DNA from: Mariniflexile sp. TRM1-10
Lineage (GTDB): Bacteria > Bacteroidota > Bacteroidia > Flavobacteriales > Flavobacteriaceae
NCBI RefSeq assembly: GCF_003425985.1
Contig: NZ_CP022985.1
Coordinates: forward strand, 3,518,001-3,582,000
Direction: 5' to 3'
Length of the DNA stretch: 64,000 nucleotides
Program-made: the position numbers and the translations under genes
The notes under the pieces: model-generated
What the model was told of the DNA's origin: nothing
Seen by the model: only the letters and a program-made list of their open reading frames with translations
The model's database searches: none
Shown here: positions 8,801-20,400 of the stretch, one piece after another
Layout of the letters: each line of letters starts with the position of its first letter
Numbering within the stretch: position 1 is the first letter of the stretch

Positions 8801-10230
8801 CAGTTCAGAAACCGGAAATACCCCAGACAGAGATTATTTCAGAAAAAGAGCAGGGAGGTCTGAAATTTAGGGTACAGGTAGCAGCATCCGAGGTGCAAAT
8901 GGAAACTACAGACGCCCGATTTATGGGACTTGAAGGTGTTGAGGAGTACTGGCATGAGGAGATGTTTAAATATTCCCTAGGAAACTTCAGGTCTTTTGGA
9001 GAGGCAAACCAATTCAAGAATGTACTTAGGTCACAAGGATTGTCCGATGCTTTTGTAGTACCATTCCAAGGAAATGAAAGATTGAATCGCGGGCAGGCCA
9101 GAGGAGTCATCTATTTTAGGGATTCCTCTATCAAAGGAATTGGCGGAATTTCGCTGGAAATTTCCGAAACTACAGGAAAATATGTGTCTACCATACTTTC
9201 TGAAGCCGATGGTTCTTTTGTAACTCCTAATCTGGAACCTGGAGTTTATACACTCAAATTGGATTCCGAAGCATTGGAGCAGATCGGGATGAAGCCTGTA
9301 AACCCGGAGATGACGGTGAAGATCGGGGAAGAAGGTTATATATATAATTCTGAAATTGAATTTTTCCTCAGCGCTACCAACGGGGAAGCCGTGGCTTCGA
9401 CTAGGGGCATTCAAGATGAGGGACTGGTCTTTAGGGTTCAGGTATTGGCCACTGTGCCAAAACTTTCGGTGGCTCATAAATTATTGAAGGGTCTTAAAGG
9501 GGTGGAAAGATATAAACACAAAGGCCTTTATAAATATACTGTTGGTGAGAGTAGAAAACTGGAGGAGATCAGGAAGACCAGAAATAAGGTTCTGAAAAGC
9601 GGATTTGAAGACGCCTTTATTGTTTCTTTTCTGAATGGGGTGAGAATAAATCTTCAGGAGATGAGTGGACAGATTTTTGTAAGGAGCGGGCATGAAAAAC
9701 TGGGATTAGAGGGAATAAGTTTAAGGATATTTGATAAAGAGGAGAAACAGGTCACCAGCATGGTCTCAGACCGGGATGGAAAACTCTCTTTCTTGGGATT
9801 AAAAGCCGGCTCTTACACGGCAAGGTTGGATGCTGAGCAGCTGGATAATCTGGGACTGAAAGCCGGAAGTACGGTTAGGATTTTCGAGATACAGAGAAAC
9901 ACCGAAGGTAAGATTTGGGAACTGTTAATTTTTGTTCTTGAAAAGGAAAAGAACATGAATATTTCCGAAGCTGAAGCGAAGGATGCAAATATTGAATACC
10001 GCATTCAGTTGGCGGCTTCAAATGTGCCTTTGGGACCAAACCATCCCACCCTGAAGGGAATTGATAATATTTCCATGTACCAACATAACGGGATGTTCAA
10101 ATACACTATTGGTTCCACCTATTCTTTATCTGAAGCCAGAGAGCTGATGGAAAAAATAAGAGCATACCATGAATTTTCTATATTTATTGTAGGATTCAAG
10201 GAAGGAGTTCGGGTTATAGTTTTGGAGTAA
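5809..10230 (+). CDS. Usher-like outer-membrane protein with four C-terminal SPOR-like repeats
   Basis: A 1473-residue exported protein read from TTG at 5809, five bases after the previous stop; an in-frame stop lies just upstream. The signal peptide ends near residue 40 (HTFSQS). Residues about 45-175 form an N-terminal domain. About 190-660 resembles fimbrial ushers, including the segment DWIVELYINNLLVDYTQADA and the following RYYGPFGEEE. A Ca-binding-like segment DLNENGNKDQSEPSIEG (about 675) begins a stalk of carboxypeptidase-regulatory-like beta domains (about 765-860, 1097-1187 and 1284-1377). Between and after these lie four SPOR-like domains (about 897-974, 1017-1089, 1204-1279 and 1392-1473), each starting like VQFL, VQVAAS, VQVLAT or IQLAAS. 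SPOR domains bind denuded peptidoglycan, so the C-terminus probably anchors the usher to the wall. Confidence 0.75.
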   Translation: MRTGAIFSPVVAIPKKAFSRICLRIFYLTVLLSPVHTFSQSNNCDEVPVTLIVEYFGKTELPSILCGKQVYFSVTGLFQFLQVKNEPSHDFKIVEGFLQHQEDTFFIDEPAKQISYKNNVFQLDSSDLIRTKTTLFLRSDHFSKIFGLQNEFSSRNLAATLVPDFELPAVKAAKRKQMRENLRRVHGEISADTTILRDRPLIHFGTAAWNVNATQRTDGLFYNRLGLGLGGLLAGGEFTGSINYNSGMDITSQNLFYQWRYVNNQNQLFRQFTAGKIASRSISSIYHPVVGVQITNAPTFVKRSFGTYALSDHTKPDWIVELYINNLLVDYTQADASGFFSFDVPLTYGSTQVSLRYYGPFGEEEISNKIFNIPFNFLSSGEFQYTVSSGMVEDGNNSKFFQGRADYGLTERITVGGGIEYLSSLEENPVIPFLNTSVRLPANMLFSGEYMHKVGYKGNFSYTSPSSLRLELSYKKFEEAQEAVLFSYLEERKASLTFPLQVGKFTGTSRVNFQQMVLRNNSYTHLEWLLSGSAWGLRANLTSTAFINQYSEPLVYSRLSTSIRFPGNFVFSPKVEYEYLRDGLTSFEGEVRKRLFKKVNFQASYTHNIRIDQFYINVGLSFDLGFTRLAMNSSVNKGYSSFSQSAGGSIMFEPSDNSLAFDHRPMIGRGSIKFEPFLDLNENGNKDQSEPSIEGLNVHIQGGGMRKQTPDGSILFRGLEPYISYYFQIDTRNLKNIAWQVDHESMEVFVNPNQMKVVGVPVKVMGEVAGFVNLGHNGIGGIRVNIVDFEGKLVSSVLSAPDGYFSYMGLQSGDYIARVDKTQMEKLKMKTKEELPFVINNTREGDYVDNLEFLLAETVDLQSVPDGIAAEEVRESEDLFGEPSENYNGQKTVSEEGLVYKVQFLTSKEPLTEGQQALRGLEHVEREKSFLGYNYLWGYTTLSSEAARLQNELRKSGFKDAYVAHYYNGQRISVEAAVSIRNGIAQRDYKPNSLISEAVQKPEIPQTEIISEKEQGGLKFRVQVAASEVQMETTDARFMGLEGVEEYWHEEMFKYSLGNFRSFGEANQFKNVLRSQGLSDAFVVPFQGNERLNRGQARGVIYFRDSSIKGIGGISLEISETTGKYVSTILSEADGSFVTPNLEPGVYTLKLDSEALEQIGMKPVNPEMTVKIGEEGYIYNSEIEFFLSATNGEAVASTRGIQDEGLVFRVQVLATVPKLSVAHKLLKGLKGVERYKHKGLYKYTVGESRKLEEIRKTRNKVLKSGFEDAFIVSFLNGVRINLQEMSGQIFVRSGHEKLGLEGISLRIFDKEEKQVTSMVSDRDGKLSFLGLKAGSYTARLDAEQLDNLGLKAGSTVRIFEIQRNTEGKIWELLIFVLEKEKNMNISEAEAKDANIEYRIQLAASNVPLGPNHPTLKGIDNISMYQHNGMFKYTIGSTYSLSEARELMEKIRAYHEFSIFIVGFKEGVRVIVLE

Positions 10231-10525
10231 TTCAGGATTATTTGAAGAAATTCAAATAGTCGAAAATTCAATTAAGACCAAAGATAAGAGGCTGGCTTAA
10301 TTACTATTGGGAAATTTTGATTGTCTGATATGTGAAAGATTTTCAAGCTACTGCATATTTGCTTGTACCTGTGCGTCTTGAATTGCCCAGGATAGATGAA
10401 AAAAATATAAGTTCATTAATTTGATGCACCTGTGCAGACATTTCAGCATATTGTCACAGTTTTATTGTTGGTCACTCTTCTATCAAGATAAGGAAGATTC
10501 CCATACCACTTATTTTAATCTATAG

Positions 10526-10551
10526 AATTCCTCGAGGCTCTGCCTCCTTTA
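10526..10551 (+). repeat. Short intergenic repeat related to 58160-58190
   Basis: AATTCCTCGAGGCTCTGCCTC resembles AATTCCCCGACGGCTCTGCCTC at about 58161. Both contain the core GGCTCTGCCTC and lie downstream of plus-strand genes. In this copy the hairpin has decayed. Confidence 0.45.
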
Positions 10552-10767
10552 GATTTATATTATAAATTATCTATGATAGAGATATTGAATAGAGGGGCAG
10601 GGGAGACTCATAACTTATAAAAATGTTTATAGCTTTATAGGTGATTAATAAAGAAAATAGGGTAAATTAAAGAAGCTATTCCTCTATTGTTCCCTGTTTT
10701 ATTAAGCTGTTGCCAAGAATCATAAGGTGGTTTACTTTTTCCGCTCTATCCAGTTAAGACAAGGAAT

Positions 10768-10810
10768 AAAATACCCTACCATAGTGCATCACACTATGGT
10801 AGGGTATTTT
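10768..10810. terminator. Perfect 19-bp inverted repeat, bidirectional terminator
   Basis: AAAATACCCTACCATAGTG (10768-10786) and its exact complement at 10792-10810 flank the loop CATCA. Runs of A and T at both ends make it work in either direction. It lies 24 bases after the stop of the minus-strand pectin enzyme. Confidence 0.85.
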
Positions 10811-10833
10811 GAGCCAACTACTTAAAATCAATA

Positions 10834-13800
10834 CTATTTAACGATAACTTTAATTAGTTTTGAACGGTTATTTTCAAGAATCTTTAAGAAATAAAGACCT
10901 TCGCTATATGAATCTACTGGAATTACCAACTCTTTTTCCATCACTGCTTCCTTGATAAAAAGCAACTGTCCTGATGTTGAGTAAAACAATACTGTGGCTC
11001 CTCTATACTGTTGACCTAGATTTACATTGAGGTTATCATAGGTAGGGTTGGGGTAAACTAGCAATGTTTGCTCTTCCTCAACATCATTGTTTGATAATGA
11101 TGATTCCTTTGATTTAGCTTTTGACATGGAACCTGTATTATCATAACTATACACTCCCAATTCATAGATTTCAACTGTCTTGCTATAATAGCTATTTGCA
11201 ACAAAAACCCTTACATACCTTGCTTCGAAAGAAACATTGTGGATATCGGTGCCACCGTTTCCATTATTGATATAAGTCTCCGTAGTCCAATTCACATCAT
11301 CATCGCTATATTCTATAGCATAAGCAACACCATACGAAGGTCCCCAGTCGATAGTTACATTGCTCACATTTGTTAGTACACCTAAATCTATTCTGATCCA
11401 TTGCGGCATGCCGTTTTTACTTTCCCAATATGTAGAACCAATACCATCATTGGCATGTTCTTCTATGTGACCTCCTTTTGAGGTTGACGCCAAAATAGGT
11501 TGTGATAAACCAACATTGGAGCTCGCAGGTGTAACCGTATAGAACTCAGCACTCTCACTAAGCGCTGACTGATTGCCTGCCATATCTTTTGCAACAACAG
11601 CAACCGAATACGCTGTACTGTGGTTTAACCCTTCTAAAGTTGTAGCATTGCTAGAAACGGTAGAATGATATACACCATCAAGGAAAACTTCATATTCATG
11701 AACACCTACATTATCAGAGGAAGCATCCCAGTTAACATCTGCACTCATTGCAGTTATATTGGATACTGTCAAATTTTGAGGTATTGTTGGCGCAGTGCCA
11801 TCAAGCGTTGATTCTGAAATAGTGTTGCTTCCTTCAGAAACATTCTCTGCATTATCTTTAGCAGTAACATAAAATTCGTATGAAGTAGCTTCATCTAACC
11901 CAGTTACAGAAATATTAGTTTCCGTTGGTGATGCATACAAATCTCCATTAACATAAACATCATATCCAACAACACCTACATTGTCTGATGAAGCATCCCA
12001 ACTAATGTTTATACTACTTGTTGTTGCTCCATTAGCCACAAGATTAGCAGGAACCGTTGGAGGTGTTCTATCTAGCGTTGTTTCTGTAATTGTTTCGCTA
12101 TTTTCTGAAACATTTCCAGCATCATCCTTCGCATTAACATAAAATTCATATGAAGTAGCTTCTGATAATCCAGTAACTGATGTGAATGTTTCCGTCACCG
12201 TAGTATAAAGCACTCCGTCAACAAATATGTCGTATCCAGTAACGCCCACGTTATCTGATGACGCATTCCAACTTAAATCAATGCTGTTTTCGGTTACATT
12301 GTTAGCTTGAAGGTTCTCTGGAGCTGAAGGAGCTGTTTCATCGGCACCACTTACAGTTGAAGCAGTAATAACATTACTACTAGCAGATACATTGCCCGCT
12401 TCATCCTTGGCGGTTACATAAAAACTATAAGATGTAGATTCTTCCAAACCTGTAACATTTGCTGTAGTTTCATTTACGGTCATTACATATACGTCATCAA
12501 CATATATATCATAGTTGGCTACAGCCACGTTATCAGAAGACGCATCCCAGTTCAATTCTATACTGTTTGCAGTTATATTAGATGCTATCAGGTTTGTTGG
12601 AGCCGATGGCGCCGTAGTATCCAAATTTTCTTCAGGCTCGGTATAGTTGGCAGTCCCATTTTCATTTTGTCCAGTTGTTATTGGTGCAACAAGCTCATTC
12701 AGGTATACTTCTACATTCGTATAAATACTGCTGATTGACTTAATGCTTCCATCGTTGGGATTAGAACTATCAAGTCCATGGGAAGTCTCCCAACTATCAG
12801 GCATTCCGTCATTGTCTGAATCCTGTGGAGCAGGTTCTGAATTATAAGTAGGCCACCCTCCAACATCATTTTGAGTATCTATGAGTCCATTGGTACTGCC
12901 ATTGGAACCCTCGAACGTATAAGTGCCAGATAATGCTTCCTGTGTAATTCTCGAGTCTACGCCATCACGCTGATAACTAGCTCCTGCATATTGAAGCACC
13001 TGATTAAAAGTAGCAACGGCGGTATGTGTTGTTATTTGCCCTTTATTAAACTCTACAGATGATTTAAGCTCTTCTTTATTTTTAGTAGATGGGTTAGGGT
13101 GTATACCTATCCAGTTGTCATCGGTAACAGATTGACTTCCGTTCATGTAGTTTCCATCCACATAAAATACGCCCCAAACACCAGCTTGCTGATTGTTGGT
13201 TCCTCCGTCTGCATTTGGCGAAAATATACGCTCTTTGGTATTTGAACTCGTTGCCGGACCTGGTTTATAATAGTTGTTAACAAAATTGTACGAACCGCCT
13301 TCGCCAGCATAACCGCTGTTGGCTCCCCAATTGTAAAGTACATTGTTTCTAAAATCTACAACTTCGAGATTAGGTAAATTTGAATATCTACTTCCGTTCA
13401 TCCTTGGATTACGACTGTCGTGATGAGCTAGAAGATTATGATGGAAACTTGCTTTTTTGCCTCCCCATATACCACCGTAACCGTGTTTTCCCTTTCCGTG
13501 AATGGAATTCCTTAAACTTTCAGAAAGAATACACCACTGCATAGTAAAGTTTACATTATCATAGAATGACGAACATTCGTCTGTACTCCAACTCATCGAG
13601 CAATGGTCAATGATGATGTTTTGGTTGTTTCTTCCCCAGATAGCATCATTTTCAGCCTGAGCTTCATCTCCCATTCTAAATCTCATATATCTGATGATGA
13701 CGTTATTGGCGCCTACATAAACTGCATGGTTTTTAATAGTAATTCCTTCTCCTGGTGCCGACTGTCCTGCAATAGTGAGATTGTCATTAACGATACTTAA

Positions 13801-16800
13801 CGTAGATTGTAATTCGATAATACCAGATACCTTAAACATAATAATTCTTGGTCCGCTGGTGCTTACCGCTTCACGTAAACTACCTGGTCCTGAGTCATTA
13901 AGATTGCTAACATAGATTACTTGTCCGCCTCGCCCACCGGTAGTAAAGCGACCATGACCTTCAGCACCTGGGAAAGCAGGTTCTGTACTAAATACTGGTA
14001 ATTCAACAGTGATTCGACCCGACTTTGAGACCTCATTCAATCCACCAACCGTAGTTATGGTAAAATTAAAAGTACCCAACTCAGAAGGTAATCCGCTGAT
14101 ATAAACCTCTTTTTCTATATTGTCAATATCTGCATTTACACCTGCTGGTAGTCCTTCTACAGTCACAGTAACCGCATTGGTCCAGTTATAATAAAAATCA
14201 GTAATAGCGGTGTTTATCTCCACCGTTTGGAAAGAGGATCCAGAACCGTGCTTCGTCAGTGTCGCTTCATTAACTCCAAGAACGGTAAAGGTTCCTTTTT
14301 TAGTTGCTGTGGTAAGCCCACCTATTGTTGTAATGGTGTAATCAAATGTTCCTGCCTTTGTTGGGGAACCACTGAAATTAACCTGTCTTAATTCATTATC
14401 AATGTCAACATTTATACCTTCGGGGACATTGTTAACCTCTACCGTATCTGCATTTAGCCATCTATAATAAAAATCCTGAATAGGCGTTCCTACAACAATT
14501 GTTTGAGATGAAGATCCTGCCCCGTGCTTGATTAGTTCAGCCTCTTCGGTATAATTAACTGTAATGACAGCGTTCTGTGTTGCTGGTGTGCCTCCACCCA
14601 CGGTTTTAATGGTGTAAGGGTATTCACCTCCTTCGGTTGGGGCTCCGCTGAAGGAAACCGTTTTAGCTGTATTGTCTACCACAATATCAATTCCAGGAGG
14701 AAGTCCGGTTACTGTTACTGTGCTTGCATTTTTCCATGAATAATAGAAATTTTCAATTGGTGAATTCTGATCAACCGTTTGTGACGAAGACCCTGAACCA
14801 TGTTTAGTTAGTGTGGCACTTTCCCCATTACCAGTGTCCGAATTCAATGGGTCCCAACCATCATTACCAGCTAGTACAATTGCTCTTTCATAGAGCGGTG
14901 CTTCATCATCTGTCATAGCTCTAAGACCTGCCCAGTTTGCACGACCACTCATATCAGCACCGGCTCCAACATTTTTGTATTCATACAACTCTAGCTTATC
15001 GGAAGTGGAAGAGTACGTCATGTTCCACTCATCTCCCCAGCCTTCAGGATGGATCATATTCGTCATGTTACAGTACAGCCAGCTTACTTTTGGATATTCA
15101 TGCCATGGTCTCCCAAATCTAACCAAATTGCCATCATCACCTGCTCTAGGGCTATTGTTTGCATATGTAAGGTTGCATTCATAAAATACAAACCCATATT
15201 TTTGGCTTTCTATAGTTGATGGCGCTGTAATCCAACCACCTCCCCAGCTTCTAATTTCGCATCGGTAAAAGAAGTCAATACCACCTCCATAAATATAATC
15301 TGTTCTTCCAGTGATAAGACATCCTTCAAAATAACCACGCTTACCTTCATTCCAGAACCATATTGTATCCTGATAACCCAAAAGGTCACAGTTAACAAAC
15401 ACAACTTTATCACCCCTTATGGTAAGAGCTTGAGCCTGTCCAACTGGACCAGCCGTATTTTGTACGGTAAGGTTTTCTCCATGAAAGTCATCACCAATGA
15501 TTGTAAGTGTAGCAGCAGTCCTCATATTTTCAACAGACCATTTTAAGTTTTCTTCTGCAGGACAGATAGGTTGTCCACATGTATAGGTGTGATAGCTAAT
15601 TATGGTTTCCTTTCTGCTTTCGCCTCTAAAGGTAATATTTTTCTTATCAGCAGGTATAAATAATTTTTCAGTATCATAGAGTCCATTTTTAATATAAATA
15701 ACCGTCCTTTGAGAACTATTACTTGGAACCGCATCGATAGCTGGTTGTATCGTGGTATAATCTCCAGATCCATCTTGGGCAACTATAATGTCTGCAAAAA
15801 TATTAGGATTTGTTTCGGCTATGGTAGAAGTAGTAAGGATATTACTGCTTTCGGAGAGGTTTCCCGCTGCATCTTTTGCTTTTACAAAAAAGTCATAGGA
15901 AGTAGAAGGTTGAAGTCCAGATATAGTAGCGGAAGGATCTGTTACTGTGCTATGGTATCCATTATCTAAAAACACATCATAACCGGTTACTCCCACATTG
16001 TCACTAGATGATGTCCAGCTAAGATTTATACTAGTCGATTCTACACCTGAAGCAAAAAGATTCGTAGGTGCTGTAGGTGCTGAGGTGTCTAATAACTCGC
16101 CCTCTTTAGGGTTCCAGCCCCCAAGCACTACCGTCATTTCATATAACGGAGCTTCTTCATCAGTAAGCGCCCGTAGCCCTGCCCAATTGGCACGTCCACT
16201 CATATCCGCACCAATACCTCTATTTTGATATTCGAAAAGCTCAAGACTATCTGAGGTGGCTGAATATTCCATATTCCACTCATCTCCCCATCCTTCGGGG
16301 TGAATCATTTCTGTCATATCACAATAAAGCCACGTAACTTTTGGATAGTTGTGCCATGGTCTCCCAAATCTAACCAAATTGCCATCATCGCCTAATCTAG
16401 GACTATTGTAGGCATATGTGAGGTCACAGTCGTAAAAAACGAACCCATATTTTTGATCAGCCGCTGTAGATGGTGCGGTAATCCAACCACCTCCCCAGCT
16501 TCTGATTTCGCATTTATTGAAAAAAACAGTACCAGCACCATAAATATAATCCGTTCTTCCGGTAATCAAGCAATTTTCATAATATCCTCTTTCCCCATTA
16601 TTCCAGAAAAATATGGTATCCTGATAGCCCAAGATATCACAGTTTATAAATATGTGTTTGTCCGCTCTGGGTTTCATGGTTAAAGCCTGCGCCTGACCAA
16701 CTGGACCAGCCGTATTTTGAACGGTAAGGTTTTCTGCTCTGAATCCAGCAGCGTCCACTGTGAGTGTTGCGGCAGTAAGCATATTGTCCAAAGACCATTT

Positions 16801-17136
16801 GGTGTATTCTTCTGCAGGGCATATGCCTTGATTAGAACAATTATAAGTATGGTAACTTATTATTGTTTCTGTTCTATTTTCCCCGATTAAAGTAATGTTT
16901 TGCTTTTCTCGTGGAATGTAGAGTTTTTCAGTATCATAAAGGCCGTTTTTTATGTAAATTACTGTTTTTTCCGTACTATTGTTAGGAACAGCATTAATGG
17001 CTGGTTGAATGGTCAAATAGTCTCCTGACCCATCTTGAGCGACAATTATATCAGCACTCCCTATTTGTGCCGAGACTTCCCAAGAAGTAAATAGAAAAAG
17101 CAGAAACATGCAACTGGTTAAAAGTAAATTTTTCAT
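10834..17136 (-). CDS. Giant secreted pectin enzyme: two CE8 pectinesterases, PL1-type pectate lyase, T9SS cargo
   Basis: A 2100-residue multimodular enzyme. The start at 17136 opens a signal peptide (MKNLLLTS to VSAQ); an upstream in-frame ATG at 17199 adds a polar stretch and is less likely. Modules: CE8 pectinesterase 1 (about 24-340) with GYQDTIF, TDYIYG and GRPW; FN3; CE8 2 (about 450-750) with the same motifs; three Ig-like repeats beginning [10 protein letters not shown] or similar (about 770-1050); a PL1-type right-handed beta-helix pectate lyase (about 1050-1480, start [10 protein letters not shown]); four FN3 domains (about 1505-1868); an F5/8 type C sugar-binding domain (about 1876-2000); and a C-terminal type IX sorting domain (VYPNPT to LIKVIVK). 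CE8 removes methyl esters from homogalacturonan and PL1 then cleaves it, so one protein does both steps at the surface. A hybrid regulator lies directly upstream on the same strand. Confidence 0.9.
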   Translation of the reverse strand: MKNLLLTSCMFLLFLFTSWEVSAQIGSADIIVAQDGSGDYLTIQPAINAVPNNSTEKTVIYIKNGLYDTEKLYIPREKQNITLIGENRTETIISYHTYNCSNQGICPAEEYTKWSLDNMLTAATLTVDAAGFRAENLTVQNTAGPVGQAQALTMKPRADKHIFINCDILGYQDTIFFWNNGERGYYENCLITGRTDYIYGAGTVFFNKCEIRSWGGGWITAPSTAADQKYGFVFYDCDLTYAYNSPRLGDDGNLVRFGRPWHNYPKVTWLYCDMTEMIHPEGWGDEWNMEYSATSDSLELFEYQNRGIGADMSGRANWAGLRALTDEEAPLYEMTVVLGGWNPKEGELLDTSAPTAPTNLFASGVESTSINLSWTSSSDNVGVTGYDVFLDNGYHSTVTDPSATISGLQPSTSYDFFVKAKDAAGNLSESSNILTTSTIAETNPNIFADIIVAQDGSGDYTTIQPAIDAVPSNSSQRTVIYIKNGLYDTEKLFIPADKKNITFRGESRKETIISYHTYTCGQPICPAEENLKWSVENMRTAATLTIIGDDFHGENLTVQNTAGPVGQAQALTIRGDKVVFVNCDLLGYQDTIWFWNEGKRGYFEGCLITGRTDYIYGGGIDFFYRCEIRSWGGGWITAPSTIESQKYGFVFYECNLTYANNSPRAGDDGNLVRFGRPWHEYPKVSWLYCNMTNMIHPEGWGDEWNMTYSSTSDKLELYEYKNVGAGADMSGRANWAGLRAMTDDEAPLYERAIVLAGNDGWDPLNSDTGNGESATLTKHGSGSSSQTVDQNSPIENFYYSWKNASTVTVTGLPPGIDIVVDNTAKTVSFSGAPTEGGEYPYTIKTVGGGTPATQNAVITVNYTEEAELIKHGAGSSSQTIVVGTPIQDFYYRWLNADTVEVNNVPEGINVDIDNELRQVNFSGSPTKAGTFDYTITTIGGLTTATKKGTFTVLGVNEATLTKHGSGSSFQTVEINTAITDFYYNWTNAVTVTVEGLPAGVNADIDNIEKEVYISGLPSELGTFNFTITTVGGLNEVSKSGRITVELPVFSTEPAFPGAEGHGRFTTGGRGGQVIYVSNLNDSGPGSLREAVSTSGPRIIMFKVSGIIELQSTLSIVNDNLTIAGQSAPGEGITIKNHAVYVGANNVIIRYMRFRMGDEAQAENDAIWGRNNQNIIIDHCSMSWSTDECSSFYDNVNFTMQWCILSESLRNSIHGKGKHGYGGIWGGKKASFHHNLLAHHDSRNPRMNGSRYSNLPNLEVVDFRNNVLYNWGANSGYAGEGGSYNFVNNYYKPGPATSSNTKERIFSPNADGGTNNQQAGVWGVFYVDGNYMNGSQSVTDDNWIGIHPNPSTKNKEELKSSVEFNKGQITTHTAVATFNQVLQYAGASYQRDGVDSRITQEALSGTYTFEGSNGSTNGLIDTQNDVGGWPTYNSEPAPQDSDNDGMPDSWETSHGLDSSNPNDGSIKSISSIYTNVEVYLNELVAPITTGQNENGTANYTEPEENLDTTAPSAPTNLIASNITANSIELNWDASSDNVAVANYDIYVDDVYVMTVNETTANVTGLEESTSYSFYVTAKDEAGNVSASSNVITASTVSGADETAPSAPENLQANNVTENSIDLSWNASSDNVGVTGYDIFVDGVLYTTVTETFTSVTGLSEATSYEFYVNAKDDAGNVSENSETITETTLDRTPPTVPANLVANGATTSSINISWDASSDNVGVVGYDVYVNGDLYASPTETNISVTGLDEATSYEFYVTAKDNAENVSEGSNTISESTLDGTAPTIPQNLTVSNITAMSADVNWDASSDNVGVHEYEVFLDGVYHSTVSSNATTLEGLNHSTAYSVAVVAKDMAGNQSALSESAEFYTVTPASSNVGLSQPILASTSKGGHIEEHANDGIGSTYWESKNGMPQWIRIDLGVLTNVSNVTIDWGPSYGVAYAIEYSDDDVNWTTETYINNGNGGTDIHNVSFEARYVRVFVANSYYSKTVEIYELGVYSYDNTGSMSKAKSKESSLSNNDVEEEQTLLVYPNPTYDNLNVNLGQQYRGATVLFYSTSGQLLFIKEAVMEKELVIPVDSYSEGLYFLKILENNRSKLIKVIVK

Positions 17137-17449
17137 CGTTAGTTTAGTTTTAGTTAATTGGTTCGATGAAGAAAATCCATTTTTTAGCTGTAAAATCATC
17201 CTGTTTATTCTTCCTTATTTAATCTAATTTATGTGATTACCTTTTAGGATTCTTGAACGTTCACTAAAAAACGAAAGGCTTCTATCATTCGTTCTATACA
17301 AAGTAACTGCAAAAGAACTTGCCAGTGTTTTTTGTATGTTACGAATGATTCAACGGAGGTTACAACTGCCGTAATTAGCTAAAAGCTTTACTTTGTTGAG
17401 GCTTTTATTCGCTAAACTAAAAATGAAGTTGAAAACAATCACCATTTTA
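17137..17449. other. Upstream region of the pectin enzyme gene
   Basis: About 310 bases between the regulator stop and the pectin enzyme start, both on the minus strand. It should contain the promoter of the pectin enzyme, but I find no clean TAnnTTTG box or strong terminator. Confidence 0.4.
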
Positions 17450-20400
17450 TTAAGAGGTTTCTTTGGTGAGCTTTTCAACATAAGCTTTTGGTGATTCTTT
17501 GTAATGTTTTTTAAAAGTTGTGCTAAATGAGCTTGGTGAAGAGAATCCAGTCATATATGCCACTTCAGACATTGTATAATTGTTGGTCTTAATCAAGTCT
17601 ATTGCCCTCTTTAATCTAATGGAGTATATAAGTTCCATAGGACTCTGGTTAATAAGATACTTAAGTTTTCGAAATAGATGAACCCTGCTAAGACCGAGTT
17701 CCAAAGCAAGTTTTTCGACACTAAATTCATGATTGGAAATATTCTGTTCAATAATTTCTTTACACTTAATTAGCAATTCTTTCTCACGATTATAGGCTGG
17801 TGGATCAGCTGGCTGGATCGAGAGATTTTTCTCAAAGTATTCTCTCAATCGTATTTGTCTTTTTAAAAGGTTTTCAACTTTAGCTATCAACATATTAGAA
17901 TAAAAAGGCTTACTTATATAATCATCGGCTCCAACTTTTATGCCTTCAATTTGATCGGAAGTGGTCGTTTTAGCAGTGAGCATCAAAACTGGAATATGGC
18001 TTGTTTGGAAATTATTCTTAATTTCTCGACAAAACGTCAATCCATCCATTACGGGCATCATCACATCAGAAATAATAAGTGAAGGTTGCACTTTTTGGTT
18101 GGCTATCTCCAGCCCCTCTTTGCCATTTTTGGCTACCACAATCTTGTATTCAGAAAACAAATCCTTAAGTAAGTTCCTTATTTCTTCATCATCCTCAACA
18201 ATAAGTATTTCAGGAACCATCTTGTTTTTATAGCACATGCTATCTTCTAAATTTTCAACTGAATCTTGATGTGGCTTATCTTCAGTAATGGTTTTACTTA
18301 TATTACCATTATCTTTTTGAGTTTCAATCTCATCTAACAACCCATCATGCGATTTCTGCTCTGCTTCCAAACTTTCAACATATTGTAGCGGAATTTCAAC
18401 TTCAAAAACACTGCCTTTTCCTTCTTGGCTATGTACATGAATTTTTCCGTTGTGAAGCTCAACCAAATTTTTTGTTAGAGCTAGCCCAATACCTGTGCCT
18501 CCTGAAGTATTTTTAGATTTTACTCTATAAAATCTATCAAAGATATTTGGTAATTCCTTTTCTGAAATGCCAATACCAGTATCTTTAACAGTGATTACCA
18601 ATTGATGAGAATCTGGTTGATCCATTTTAGGGGACAAAAGGTTCTCTGTTGAAGTTCTAATTGTAACGAGCAATTCTACATAACCATAATTTTGAGTGTA
18701 TTTGATAGCGTTAACCAATAAATTAGAAAGTATCTTGTTCAAAATATTTTGGTCTATCATTGCACTGATTTCGGGTAGGTTCGTTATGAAATGATACTTG
18801 ATTTTCTTATTTTCAGCCAAATAGGAAAAATTATCAAATATATTACGGCAGTTCTCGATTACTTTTACGGGCTCTGGCTGAACCTGAACATGTCCATATT
18901 CAATTTTTTGAATTTCAAGAAGGTCTTCAATAAGATTCATAAGTAATTTAGAATTTCTTAGAATTGACAAGCTGCGTTTTTTTACTTCTTCTATATTATC
19001 TTTTTTGATTTCTATTAATTTTTCAGCAGATGGTAAAATAATAGTAAGCGGTGTTCTAAGCTCATGGGATATATCGGTAAAAAACCTGAGCTTTTCTTCG
19101 TTTATTTTCTCGACCTGAGCTTTTTCAAGTTTTATAATCTCCAGTTCGTGTTTTTTCCTGTCACTAAAAGTAATAAACCTAATTACCAGATAAATTACTA
19201 GTACAATAAAAAAGCCATATAAAATTTTGGCTAACTTAGATAACCACCATGGGTCTAGAATCTTGAATGAAACAGTTTGTTGGTTTTTAGACCAAATTCC
19301 ATCGGCATTAGCACCTTTGATATGCAACTCATAGTTACCTGGGGTCAAGCTAGCAAATGATATATTATTATTGTTGATTAAGTCTATCCAATCCTTAGTG
19401 ATTCCCTCTAATTTATATTTGAACATATTATTTTGTGGATTGGAATAATCGTTTAGGAAAAAGTCGAATGATGTATAAGACCCATATTTAAAATTAAAAA
19501 CACCATGGTGATCCTGAAAAAAATCTTTCTTCCCATAAGATTGGGCGGTTATTGACTTGATAGAGGTTGTAGGTATAAATAAATTTTTATAGATATTTTC
19601 AGGCTTAAAAAAATTTAGTCCTTTATTTCCTCCAAAAAAAAGATAACCATCGGTAGATTTGAGAAAAGCCGTATTATTGAATACTTCTCCTTGCAAGCCA
19701 TACTGAACGCCAAAATCATTAGAGGTTTTCGTGTGGCTATCAAAATTATAAATTCCTTCATTCGTAGACAGCCAAAAAATACCGGGTTTACTTTCGAGAA
19801 TGGAGAAAATTCCAATTCCGTCAAATATGTGTTCAGATAAAGAAAATGCTTGTTTTTCAGAGTCTTTTTCAAGTTTGATCATGCCGTTTAGGAGCGTGCC
19901 TATCCAGATATTTTGTTTATGATCTTGTTGAATTGCTCTGATTGCATTTGAAGGTATCCTGAAATTTTCATCCAAATGATCTTCATGATAATGCTTGATA
20001 GTTCCTTTTTTAGGGATATATTGGAGAAGTCCGGAATTCCCTGTTCCAATCCATAAATTTTGGTCGTTATCTATGAATAAACTACTGATATAGTCCTCCA
20101 AAGCAGGTGAATAAATAGGAGGACTATTGAAAGTTTCTTTTTTGGGGTCAAAAATGAATAATCCTTTAGAGGTACCCAACCATAACTGATTATTTTGATC
20201 TAATACAATGGAATGTGTTGGATTGAAATTAAAATTTTTGAATCTTTTAGATTCTGGTATGAATTTGCTCAGACCTTTTACTGTGGCAACCCATATTTCT
20301 CCAGTTTTCTGTTCGGCAAAGCCTTCAACGCGGTTATCCCCAATACTATTTATACGGTTAGGATCATGAGTATAATAAGTTATATACTTCCTTTTTCGGT

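Larger units (their letters stand above)
10231..10833. other. Intergenic region between usher and pectin enzyme genes
   Basis: About 600 bases between convergent genes. I see no gene. It holds a short copy of an intergenic repeat (10526-10551) and a long bidirectional terminator at the right end (10768-10810). Confidence 0.6.
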